In this document: in pieces, positions 15,186-21,259 of the stretch
Layout: each line of letters opens with the position of its first letter
Position numbering within the stretch: position 1 is the stretch's first letter
NCBI GenBank assembly: GCA_016703945.1
Contig: JADJBC010000030.1
Location: forward strand, 1 to 41,963
DNA: 41,963 nucleotides
Direction of reading: 5' to 3'
DNA from: Candidatus Aalborgicola danicus
GTDB lineage: Bacteria; Pseudomonadota; Gammaproteobacteria; Burkholderiales; Burkholderiaceae_C
Translations under genes and position numbers: made by a program
Notes under the pieces: generated by a model
Told to the model about the DNA's origin: nothing
The model's database searches: none
The model's input: the letters and a program-made list of their open reading frames with translations, nothing else

Positions 15186-15256
15186 GTGGCCATAGCTCAA
15201 TGGCAGAGCGGTGGGTTGTGATTCCGCTGGTCTGAGTTCGATTCTCAGTGGTCACC
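15186..15256 (+). tRNA. tRNA-His(GTG)
   Basis: Acceptor GTGGCCA with TGGTCAC, anticodon arm GTGGG-TTGTGAT-TCCGC, T arm TGAG-TTCGATT-CTCA, discriminator C. The extra G-1 expected for His is not encoded (the base before is T), and CCA is not encoded (CCC follows), unlike most of its neighbours. Confidence 0.88.
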
Positions 15257-15271
15257 CCTAAGAGGATGTAA

Positions 15272-15346
15272 GCCGCGGTAGCTCAGAGGCAGAGCACTCG
15301 CCCGATAAGCGAGAGGTCGACATTTCAAAACTGTCCCCCGGTACCA
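15272..15346 (+). tRNA. tRNA-Ile(GAT)
   Basis: Anticodon arm CTCGC-CCGATAA-GCGAG with C at position 33 instead of U. Acceptor GCCGCGG with CCCCGGT has one mismatch, and the T arm (GACAT-TTCAAAA-CTGTC) one. CCA is encoded. Second array member with C33; may be weakened or non-functional. Confidence 0.8.
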
Positions 15347-15357
15347 GACTGAATTTG

Positions 15358-15427
15358 GCCCTTGTCAGCGGGAAGAGCAACCGCTTTGTAGGTGGGTCGA
15401 GCGTTCGAAACGTCTCCTAGGACGCCA
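15358..15427 (+). tRNA. tRNA-Thr(TGT), degenerate
   Basis: Anticodon loop TTTGTAG between ACCGC and GTGGG, T loop TTCGAAA, encoded CCA. The acceptor pairs poorly and there is one base too many between T stem and CCA, so it is either a decayed tRNA or holds an indel error. Confidence 0.65.
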
Positions 15428-15431
15428 CATA

Positions 15432-15506
15432 CGTTGTTTAGCATAGCGGTAGTGCTCGCGGCTCATAATCGCGCAGGCTCTGGTTCGAATCCAGAAACAA
15501 CGACCA
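15432..15506 (+). tRNA. tRNA-Met(CAT)
   Basis: Acceptor CGTTGTT with AACAACG, anticodon arm CGCGG-CTCATAA-TCGCG, T arm TCTGG-TTCGAAT-CCAGA, encoded CCA. C1-G72 pairs, so it is not an initiator; a lysidine-modified Ile role cannot be excluded. Confidence 0.92.
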
Positions 15507-15513
15507 TAGATAT

Positions 15514-15603
15514 GGAAGATTGGCCGAGTGGTTAAGGCAACGGCTTGCTAAGCCGTGACTCTGAAAGATGGGTTCGTCAGTTCGATCCTGACATCTTCCG
15601 CCA
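15514..15603 (+). tRNA. tRNA-Ser(GCT)
   Basis: Acceptor GGAAGAT with ATCTTCC, anticodon loop TTGCTAA, long class II variable arm, T loop TTCGATC, discriminator G, encoded CCA. Typical serine tRNA. Confidence 0.95.
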
Positions 15604-15645
15604 CACAACAGCAATAGTAATAATGAGGACGAGGACGAGACTCAC

Positions 15646-15921
15646 ATGTTCAAGATCTACCGGACCGATGGCAACAACCAGATCCACGCAGAGGAAACGA
15701 CGGAACTGATTGCCGCTTTGCGGATCAGCAAAGAGATGCGCAACGAAGGCTACACCTTTGTGACGATGGCCAGTGAAAACCCACAGCACGTTGGCAAGCC
15801 CGGCGTTGACGCAATTGCGGACGGCAAGACACCCGATGGCCATGACTACGATTGGTCCAAAGCCGGACGTGCGGGTAGGCCGCGAGCCGGCGACCGCTTG
15901 ATCACCAAGAAGGATTTTTAG
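15646..15921 (+). CDS. Small protein encoded inside the tRNA array
   Basis: A 91-residue protein between tRNA-Ser(GCT) and tRNA-Leu(CAA). It begins MFKIYRTDGNNQIHAEETTEL, with GAGGAC repeats upstream that can serve as a ribosome binding site, and ends in a basic tail (GRAGRPRAGDRLITKKDF). The sequence is hydrophilic with no membrane segment or cysteine. No family is recognised. Codon use looks like real coding sequence, and the gap in the array fits the gene exactly. It is probably carried on the same primary transcript as the tRNAs, so it would be co-induced with them. Its basic C-terminus would allow RNA binding; that is a guess. Confidence 0.65.
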   Translation: MFKIYRTDGNNQIHAEETTELIAALRISKEMRNEGYTFVTMASENPQHVGKPGVDAIADGKTPDGHDYDWSKAGRAGRPRAGDRLITKKDF

Positions 15922-15968
15922 CGGCAGGCCGTTTGGCTCTGTCGCGCGCGTATGGCGTGACTGGCAGG

Positions 15969-16053
15969 GCCCCGGTGGCGTAACTGGTAAACGCGGCAGA
16001 TTCAAAATCTGTTGCCGCAAGGCGTGTCGGTTCGAGTCCGACCCGGGGCACCA
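15969..16053 (+). tRNA. tRNA-Leu(CAA)
   Basis: Acceptor GCCCCGG with CCGGGGC, anticodon arm GCAGA-TTCAAAA-TCTGT, class II variable arm TGCCGCAAGGCG, T arm GTCGG-TTCGAGT-CCGAC, encoded CCA. Its acceptor start is the same as that of tRNA-Leu(TAG) in this array. Confidence 0.95.
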
Positions 16054-16081
16054 ACGCCCATTCACTTTTCTTTCCCTTTTT

Positions 16082-16159
16082 GCCTCACTAGCTCATCTGG
16101 ACCAGAGCACCGGCTTACGAAGCCGGGGGTAGCAAGTTCGAACCTTGCGTGAGGCTCCA
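16082..16159 (+). tRNA. tRNA-Arg(ACG)
   Basis: Acceptor GCCTCAC with GTGAGGC, anticodon arm CCGGC-TTACGAA-GCCGG (A34 would be deaminated to inosine), T arm GCAAG-TTCGAAC-CTTGC, encoded CCA. Confidence 0.94.
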
Positions 16160-16166
16160 CCCTTGT

Positions 16167-16242
16167 GTCCCCTTAGCTTAGTTGGACAAGAGCACGGTCT
16201 CGAGGGCCGATGTCGTTGACCCGAGTTCAGCAGGGGACTCCA
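16167..16242 (+). tRNA. Non-canonical tRNA with anticodon CGA (Ser codon UCG)
   Basis: The acceptor is perfect (GTCCCCT with AGGGGAC) and CCA is encoded. The anticodon loop is CTCGAGG, giving CGA for Ser. The body is class I with a four-base variable loop, not the long arm SerRS needs. The T stem is good (GTTGA with TCAGC), but the loop is CCCGAGT, where positions 54-55 are C instead of the conserved T. It may accept another amino acid or act as a non-translating RNA. Confidence 0.7.
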
Positions 16243-16251
16243 TTTTCACTT

Positions 16252-16326
16252 GGTCTTTTAGCTCAGCGGTAGAGCGCCGGATTGTCTATCCGGATGTCAG
16301 GGGTTCAATCCCCCTAAAGACCGCCA
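16252..16326 (+). tRNA. tRNA-Asp(GTC)
   Basis: Acceptor GGTCTTT with AAAGACC, anticodon arm CCGGA-TTGTCTA-TCCGG, T arm AGGGG-TTCAATC-CCCCT, discriminator G, encoded CCA. Canonical. Confidence 0.95.
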
Positions 16327-16385
16327 TTTTTGCCCAGGAGCATTCGCGCCCTCAAAGGCAAGGGATACACTGCACCATCCCAAAT

Positions 16386-16459
16386 GGTCCTGTAGCTCGA
16401 CGGTCGAGCATGTGGCTTTTAACCACGCGGTCTCAGTTCAATTCTGAGCAGGGCCACCA
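16386..16459 (+). tRNA. tRNA-Lys(TTT)
   Basis: Acceptor GGTCCTG with CAGGGCC, anticodon arm GTGG-CTTTTAA-CCAC, T loop TTCAATT on a CTCAG/CTGAG stem, encoded CCA. Last tRNA of the array, 85 bases before the HNH gene. Lys(TTT) is a common target of anticodon nucleases. Confidence 0.94.
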
Positions 16460-16544
16460 ATCACAAATCGGACAGCATGGCATTGAATTTTTCTTGGGCT
16501 TTGACGTCACCCCCACCTCCCTATCGTTCGACAAGGAGACGAAC

Positions 16545-17114
16545 ATGCAGATTCTGCAATTGGACATCCAGGGATACCCCCAGGACTGGATCACGCCCCA
16601 GCAAGCCGCCAGTTACTACGCAACGGACTCCGTGGCGTGGACGGTGGGCGAGGTGTGCAAGACGATGCGCGGGGGAGTCAACGCACGCTCAGGTCTGCAG
16701 TCACGTCTGGATATCCATCCGATTTTGGCTGTCAATGGCGCAAGCAAGACCAATCTCTTTGATGTGGTTCCGTCTTTGTCCAACGCCAAGCTCTTCAAGC
16801 GTGACCGGTATCAGTGTGCTTACTGCGGTACGGATCACGGACCCACCGGTTCCGGACTGACCAGGGAGCATATATACCCACGGGCGCGCGGAGGTGAGGA
16901 CGTGTGGATCAATGTGGTGAGCGCGTGTCGTGGTTGCAATGCCCGCAAGGCCTGCCGGTCGCCGGAGGAAGCGCGGATGCCGTTGCTGTTTGCGCCCTAT
17001 GTGCCGAGCGTATTCGAAGACTTCTTGCTGGCCGGCCGCAATGTCAGGGGTGATGTGCATGTCTGGTTGGCTAACCGGGTGTCCAGGCATTCGCGTTGGT
17101 ATGCCGGTTATTGA
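16545..17114 (+). CDS. HNH endonuclease
   Basis: A 189-residue protein starting at the ATG at 16545, with AAGGAG upstream. An earlier in-frame start would run through tRNA genes and is rejected. The HNH fold is at about residues 85-135: LFKRDRYQCAYCG (first CxxC), LTREHIYPRARGG (the His of the HNH motif), and WINVVSACRGCNARKACRSPEEA (Asn and second CxxC), then MPLLFAPYVPS. This is the common bacterial HNH family with a conserved EARM tail, often found near phage and accessory DNA. It directly follows the last tRNA, so it may be co-transcribed with the array. It could have moved the array as a homing-type nuclease or act in defence; neither is shown. Confidence 0.88.
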   Translation: MQILQLDIQGYPQDWITPQQAASYYATDSVAWTVGEVCKTMRGGVNARSGLQSRLDIHPILAVNGASKTNLFDVVPSLSNAKLFKRDRYQCAYCGTDHGPTGSGLTREHIYPRARGGEDVWINVVSACRGCNARKACRSPEEARMPLLFAPYVPSVFEDFLLAGRNVRGDVHVWLANRVSRHSRWYAGY

Positions 17115-17192
17115 CGCCATTTAACCCGCCCACCTACTGAATTACTTCTTGGAGATGTGCTCCTCGGACCGATCGTTGGCCAACTCGACTTG

Positions 17193-17984
17193 TTACCGGC
17201 GAATCCCAACTTCAGGAAAAGCTGCGATCAATAGGTCCGGTAGCACAACGCCGGCAGGGCCTCGCAATGACCATGTTGCGCCCGCATCCAATGGCGTTTT
17301 GTCAGGGTTAATCTGAATGATTTTGGCTCCAGCCTGTTTTGCAAGGTTTGGTATTTCCGCTGCCGGATAGACCAACGAGGAAGTCCCGATTGAGAAAAGC
17401 AGATCGCAGTCTTTCGCACTGGCATAGGCGCGACGCAACTCCCGAACCGGAAGCTCTTCGCCAAACCAGACGACGCCAGGACGAATGGCACCACCGCAAT
17501 GGAGACAAATCGGCGGACTCAAACGCCGACCTCCCGCAGGCTCGTCGGGGATCGCACTGGGTGCAGCCCAGGCCTGGCCGCAATCGAAGCAGCGTGGGTT
17601 GAGCAAGCTGCCGTGCAGATGTAAAACCTGGGTGCTGCCAGCACGTTCATGAAGGTCATCGACGTTTTGGGTGATGACCGTCAGTCTGGGCACCAAGGAT
17701 GCCAATGCGGCAATCGACAAATGTGCCGGATTGGGCTGGGCGCGCATCACCTGCATGCGACGCCATTCGTACCAACCCCAGACCAGTTCCTTGTCGTTCA
17801 AGAATGCTTGGGTTGTCGCCAGTTCTTCCGCATCAAACCGCTCCCAAAGGCCAGTCTGGGCGTCGCGAAAGGTCGGGACTCCGCTTTCAGCGGAAACCCC
17901 GGCACCGGTAAAGACGACAACATGCCTGGCCTGCTGCAAGGCGCTGATCAAAGCTTGGGGGATGGCGGTGTGATTCGCGTTCAT
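17193..17984 (-). CDS. NAD-dependent protein deacylase, sirtuin
   Basis: Sirtuins remove acyl groups from lysine using NAD+, giving nicotinamide and O-acyl-ADP-ribose. Motifs from the chosen start (MNANHTAIPQ): TGAGVSAESGVPTFRDAQTGLWE (NAD binding, about residues 26-48), TQNVDDLHERAG, the catalytic His in LHLHGS, and four zinc cysteines (CFDCG, CLHCG). A Tyr-x-x-Arg pair in WYEWRR is the class III (SIRT5/CobB) acyl-binding signature, so desuccinylase or demalonylase activity is possible. Upstream in-frame starts overlap the gene at 18053 and lack a ribosome site. It is co-directional with the zinc-ribbon membrane gene (68 bp apart) and follows its promoter, making a two-gene unit under the 18750-18769 operator. 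Confidence 0.9.
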   Translation of the reverse strand: MNANHTAIPQALISALQQARHVVVFTGAGVSAESGVPTFRDAQTGLWERFDAEELATTQAFLNDKELVWGWYEWRRMQVMRAQPNPAHLSIAALASLVPRLTVITQNVDDLHERAGSTQVLHLHGSLLNPRCFDCGQAWAAPSAIPDEPAGGRRLSPPICLHCGGAIRPGVVWFGEELPVRELRRAYASAKDCDLLFSIGTSSLVYPAAEIPNLAKQAGAKIIQINPDKTPLDAGATWSLRGPAGVVLPDLLIAAFPEVGIRR

Positions 17985-18052
17985 ATCAGTGTTGCCCATG
18001 TCGTATTCGTGCATGGAAGCCAGGATCGTGTCGTTGTTGTGTATCTTGAGCC

Positions 18053-18664
18053 CTATCGGAAGGCCCAGCAAACCCCGATGGTGACGGCAAGCAACCAAAT
18101 TGACCGATCCTGAAGCAGCGGAACACTTTCCAGGCTGGACAGGTCGATACTGCCCGTTTTGGTGATGTCCAAGACAAGATGCGCCTTGTTGGGACTTTTC
18201 ATGCAGGCACCACCAGGTTCCGCATGTTGAAGTCCGCAGTGGACGCAGGTTCCCAGTTCAGTGGTCGCCAAACGGGGCTTCCAGTGGGAAGCAAGCGCCC
18301 AGATCAAAATTGACTCGGCTGGCGCCATGCGGATCTTGCCTACCCTTGAATCCGGGGTAACCAAAGCGAAGTCCAGTCCGTAGTAAACGATGGACGCCAC
18401 GATTCCCACGGGTGTACCGAGGAGTTTGACAAAGAAGATGGCGAAAACGGCTGTCACCATGCCACCGGCAATTTTGTGCAGCAACTGAAGCTTATCGATG
18501 AGCACTTCGCGGCTCGCAGGCGTCGGCTTCGAGGCTTCATAGGTGTCTGACGCTACCACCGTCGTTGCATTGCAGAATCCGCACACAATCGCAGCTTGGT
18601 CTTCGCCTGAATATTGAAGATTTGCACCACATCCACCGCATTTCAACACTGCGTTCCCGCTCAT
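18053..18664 (-). CDS. Zinc-ribbon membrane protein
   Basis: A 203-residue protein of unknown function. The start at 18664 has GGGAG seven bases upstream. The N-terminus is a zinc ribbon, CGGCGANLQYSG then CGFCN (about residues 9-33). Hydrophobic stretches near residues 65-95 (GGMVTAVFAIFFVKLLG, VGIVASIVYYGLDFALV) and at the C-terminus (IWLLAVTIGVCWAF) are probable membrane helices. A second CVHCG...C cysteine pair lies in between. Zinc-ribbon membrane proteins of this layout are common but poorly studied. It is upstream of the sirtuin gene on the same strand, and a palindromic site lies 86 bp before its start. Confidence 0.7.
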   Translation of the reverse strand: MSGNAVLKCGGCGANLQYSGEDQAAIVCGFCNATTVVASDTYEASKPTPASREVLIDKLQLLHKIAGGMVTAVFAIFFVKLLGTPVGIVASIVYYGLDFALVTPDSRVGKIRMAPAESILIWALASHWKPRLATTELGTCVHCGLQHAEPGGACMKSPNKAHLVLDITKTGSIDLSSLESVPLLQDRSIWLLAVTIGVCWAFR

Positions 18665-18749
18665 CTGATTCTCCCGTCCAATGCACAATTGAATTCAATC
18701 CCGGCACTCCAGCCAAGTTTTGCCGGTGAATTTCAATTGTCTGGATCAG

Positions 18750-18769
18750 TACGTCAAGTTGTGACGCAT
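18750..18769. promoter_or_regulatory. Operator-like site (copy 1) before the membrane protein/sirtuin unit
   Basis: ACGTCAA then GTTGTGACGCAT. The last 12 bases are identical to the site at 19664-19684, and CGTCA is in the same register, so both look like binding sites of one dimeric regulator. Confidence 0.6.
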
Positions 18770-18785
18770 CCGTATGAGCGACCGG

Positions 18786-19622
18786 TCAGTCGCTTCCGTA
18801 AGCCGCGAAGCACGCCAACATCGTGTTGGTGTGTATCTTGAGAACTTCGTACACGGGCTCCTGATACCCGCCAGCCAGATTCCAGACCACAGGGAGGCCC
18901 ATCTCCTTGGCCACGGTAAATACGATTTGGTCACGCCTGGCGAGCTGCTCGGTGGTCAGAAAGCCGCCCAGCGGATCATCCACATGCGGGTCCGCGCCCG
19001 CCTGGTACATGAGCAAATCGCAATCAGCAAAGCTTCTGACCATCCCCGGTAGCCGCGCAAGGAATGGCTCAGCCTCATCAGGGTCAACGTACTCTTTGGA
19101 GATGTGGCGAATCCAGTCGAGCTGCTTTGACGCAATGATCTCGGCCGTGCCATCGCCGTAGTGCTGGTCACAGTCCAGAATACCGACCCGGCGAACTCTG
19201 CCTTCGGCGTGCAAGGTCAGGGCGGCCACCATCAAACCATTGAAGGTGCAGTATCCATAGGCGGACTTCAAACCCGCATGGTGAAAACCAGAAGTAGGTG
19301 AGCAAGCTACCAGGCCATTTTCCAGTGCCGCCCGCGCCGCGGACAAGAATGACCCACAGGTCCACGGCAAAGACTGCGCCACCTCTTTTTGGCGTCCCCG
19401 AAACCCGTTCATCAACTCGCAACTCAGAATGCCATCCACATAGCGGGGGTGATGCGCCAAGGCGATCTGGTCACGTGTAACTGGAACGGGCTCGATCACT
19501 CGCACCGGCAACTTGCGGTACAGCCATTCTTTCACCACCCACTCTGGTTTCCGTGGGCTGGGTGAATCGCTGTCGGGGCAAGAGACCTGCTTCGGGGAGT
19601 AGTAAACCTCAATTGAGCGCAT
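18786..19622 (-). CDS. Histone deacetylase family protein (copy 1)
   Basis: A zinc-dependent deacetylase-fold enzyme of about 278 residues. Motifs in order: SGFHHA (the His-His of the active site), GILDCDQHYGDGT (zinc Asp and His), QAGADPHVDDPLGG (second zinc Asp) and VWNLAGGYQ (Tyr of the GGY motif). Bacterial members act on acetylated small molecules such as polyamines, or on proteins; the substrate here is unknown. The start at 19622 (MRSIEVYYSP) is chosen by matching the homologous copy at 38381-39235 (MKVFYRPEQV); an upstream ATG is in frame but abuts the operator 19664-19684. It is divergent from the DUF2779-WYL pair. Confidence 0.88.
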   Translation of the reverse strand: MRSIEVYYSPKQVSCPDSDSPSPRKPEWVVKEWLYRKLPVRVIEPVPVTRDQIALAHHPRYVDGILSCELMNGFRGRQKEVAQSLPWTCGSFLSAARAALENGLVACSPTSGFHHAGLKSAYGYCTFNGLMVAALTLHAEGRVRRVGILDCDQHYGDGTAEIIASKQLDWIRHISKEYVDPDEAEPFLARLPGMVRSFADCDLLMYQAGADPHVDDPLGGFLTTEQLARRDQIVFTVAKEMGLPVVWNLAGGYQEPVYEVLKIHTNTMLACFAAYGSD

Positions 19623-19663
19623 GGGATGTGGTGTAGTGGACAACATTCCAAGTGTGCACATTT

Positions 19664-19684
19664 ATGCGTCACGTTGTGACGCAT
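19664..19684. promoter_or_regulatory. Perfect palindromic operator (copy 2) between the deacetylase and DUF2779
   Basis: Arms ATGCGTCAC and GTGACGCAT around GTT, a perfect inverted repeat. It lies between two divergent genes, 42 bp before the deacetylase start and 76 bp before DUF2779. The right arm recurs at 18750-18769. The WYL protein encoded behind DUF2779 is the natural candidate regulator. Confidence 0.75.
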
Positions 19685-19759
19685 GTATCAGGATAATAGC
19701 CAAATCAAATGGCTTAGAACCGTGACACCATTGATTTCCACAACAGGGGGGCGTGCGCC

Positions 19760-21256
19760 ATGCGCAATTTTTCAAAATCCAAGCTGCTGGCATTGCGACA
19801 GTGCCCCAAACGCCTGTGGCTTGAGATCCACCGCCCGGACCTGCGCGAGGATTCCGAGGCGACCCAGGCCAGCTTTCAAGTTGGTTACCAGGTGGGGGAC
19901 GTTGCACAGCGCATCTACGACCCCGAAGGGCTGGGAGCGGTGATCGACATTGAGCACGAAGGATTCAATCGGGCATTGGAGAGAACCAGGGAACTCCTGC
20001 TTTCGGATCAGCCCGTCTTCGAGGCAGGTTTTGCCGCAAATGGCGCCCTGGCCTTTGCCGATGTGATGCTGCCGGTGCAGACCGACGGTGAACGGGCCTG
20101 GCGAATGGTGGAAGTCAAATCTTCTACCAGCGTCAAGGACTACCACCGAGACGACGTGGCGGTGCAGGCATTTGTGGCGCGTTCGGCGGGCGTGCGCCTG
20201 CACAGCATTGCTTTGGCGCATATCGACAGCACGTGGACCTATCCGGGTGATGGGGACTACCGCGGGCTCCTGAAAGAAAACGACCTTACGGAGGAAGCCT
20301 TCGCCCGGAGTTCCGAAGTCAAGACCTGGATTGCGCAGGCGCAGTCGGTTGATGCCATGCCATCTGAGCCTGCGATTGCTACAGGCACACAATGCGACGC
20401 GCCCTTTCCCTGCGGCTTCTACAACTATTGCAGCCGCGACGAGCCGAAGGCGCTGCACCCTGTTGATTGGCTTCCCTACTTCGGCGCCAAGGCGCGTGAA
20501 CTTGCCGCCCAGGGAATCATTGACCTCGCTGGGGTGTCTGACGATCTGCTGAACGCCAGGCAGCTGCGTGTGAAAACCCACACCCTCGCCAACACCGTGT
20601 ACTTTGATGCCGAGGGCGCCGCAGCCGACCTGTCACCGCACGGCTTGCCCGCCTATTTCCTTGATTTCGAGACAATCCAGTTCGCAGTGCCCATCTGGAA
20701 GGGAACCCGCCCCTACCAACAAATCACTTTTCAGTTCAGTCTGCACATCCTGGACGCATCCGGCCAACTGGAACACGCTGAATTCCTGGATCTCTCGGGC
20801 GACGATCCTGCCCAGTCCTTCTCGCTGGCCTTGGTCGCTGCCTGTGGCGATGTGGGTCCTGTGTATGTGTACAACGCGGCATTCGAGCGGTCCCGCATCA
20901 GTGAATTGGCCATCCGCTTTCCGCACTACAGCGCAGCGCTGCGGGAGATCAATGAACGCCTGGTGGACTTGCTTCCCATTGCGCGGGAACGTTACTACCA
21001 TCCCAGTCAGCAAGGCAGTTGGAGCATCAAGAAAGTCTTGCCGGCCGTCGTCCCGGAACTCAGCTATGACGCTCTCGATGGCGTGCAGGATGGTGGCATG
21101 GCGATGGAAGCCTTCCTGGAAGCAATCCACCCAAAGACCAGTGCAGAGCGCAAAGCCCAAATCAAACAACAATTGCTGGCCTACTGCAAGCTCGATACCT
21201 ATGCCATGGTGCGCCTGTGGCAGGTGTTTGCAGGCCGCACCGACATGAGACTTTGA
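19760..21256 (+). CDS. DUF2779 protein: Cas4-like PD-(D/E)XK nuclease plus DEDD exonuclease
   Basis: A 498-residue two-nuclease protein. The N-terminal half is Cas4-like: FSKSKLLALRQCPKRLW with Cys15, a catalytic Asp in FADVM and Glu/Lys in MVEVKSS (about 115-121), and a C-terminal cysteine set GTQCDAPFPCGFYNYC that with Cys15 would hold a 4Fe-4S cluster. The C-terminal half has a DnaQ/RNase H-like exonuclease start, YFLDFET (about 300-306), with later acidic residues in YVYNAAFERS and YCKLDTYAM. This is the DUF2779 architecture. It is three bases upstream of the WYL gene, so they form an operon. A role in DNA processing or defence is inferred; the substrate is not known. Confidence 0.88.
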   Translation: MRNFSKSKLLALRQCPKRLWLEIHRPDLREDSEATQASFQVGYQVGDVAQRIYDPEGLGAVIDIEHEGFNRALERTRELLLSDQPVFEAGFAANGALAFADVMLPVQTDGERAWRMVEVKSSTSVKDYHRDDVAVQAFVARSAGVRLHSIALAHIDSTWTYPGDGDYRGLLKENDLTEEAFARSSEVKTWIAQAQSVDAMPSEPAIATGTQCDAPFPCGFYNYCSRDEPKALHPVDWLPYFGAKARELAAQGIIDLAGVSDDLLNARQLRVKTHTLANTVYFDAEGAAADLSPHGLPAYFLDFETIQFAVPIWKGTRPYQQITFQFSLHILDASGQLEHAEFLDLSGDDPAQSFSLALVAACGDVGPVYVYNAAFERSRISELAIRFPHYSAALREINERLVDLLPIARERYYHPSQQGSWSIKKVLPAVVPELSYDALDGVQDGGMAMEAFLEAIHPKTSAERKAQIKQQLLAYCKLDTYAMVRLWQVFAGRTDMRL

Positions 21257-21259
21257 CCC

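Noticed and set aside
14078..16459. Prophage origin of the tRNA array
   Set aside because: No integrase, capsid, tail or terminase gene is nearby; the array could still come from a mobile element but the window does not show it.
16182..16544. Longer start for the HNH gene
   Set aside because: The frame would run through the CGA, Asp and Lys tRNA genes; the ATG at 16545 has its own AAGGAG.
17985..18098. Longer sirtuin start
   Set aside because: It would overlap the end of the membrane protein gene and has no ribosome site.
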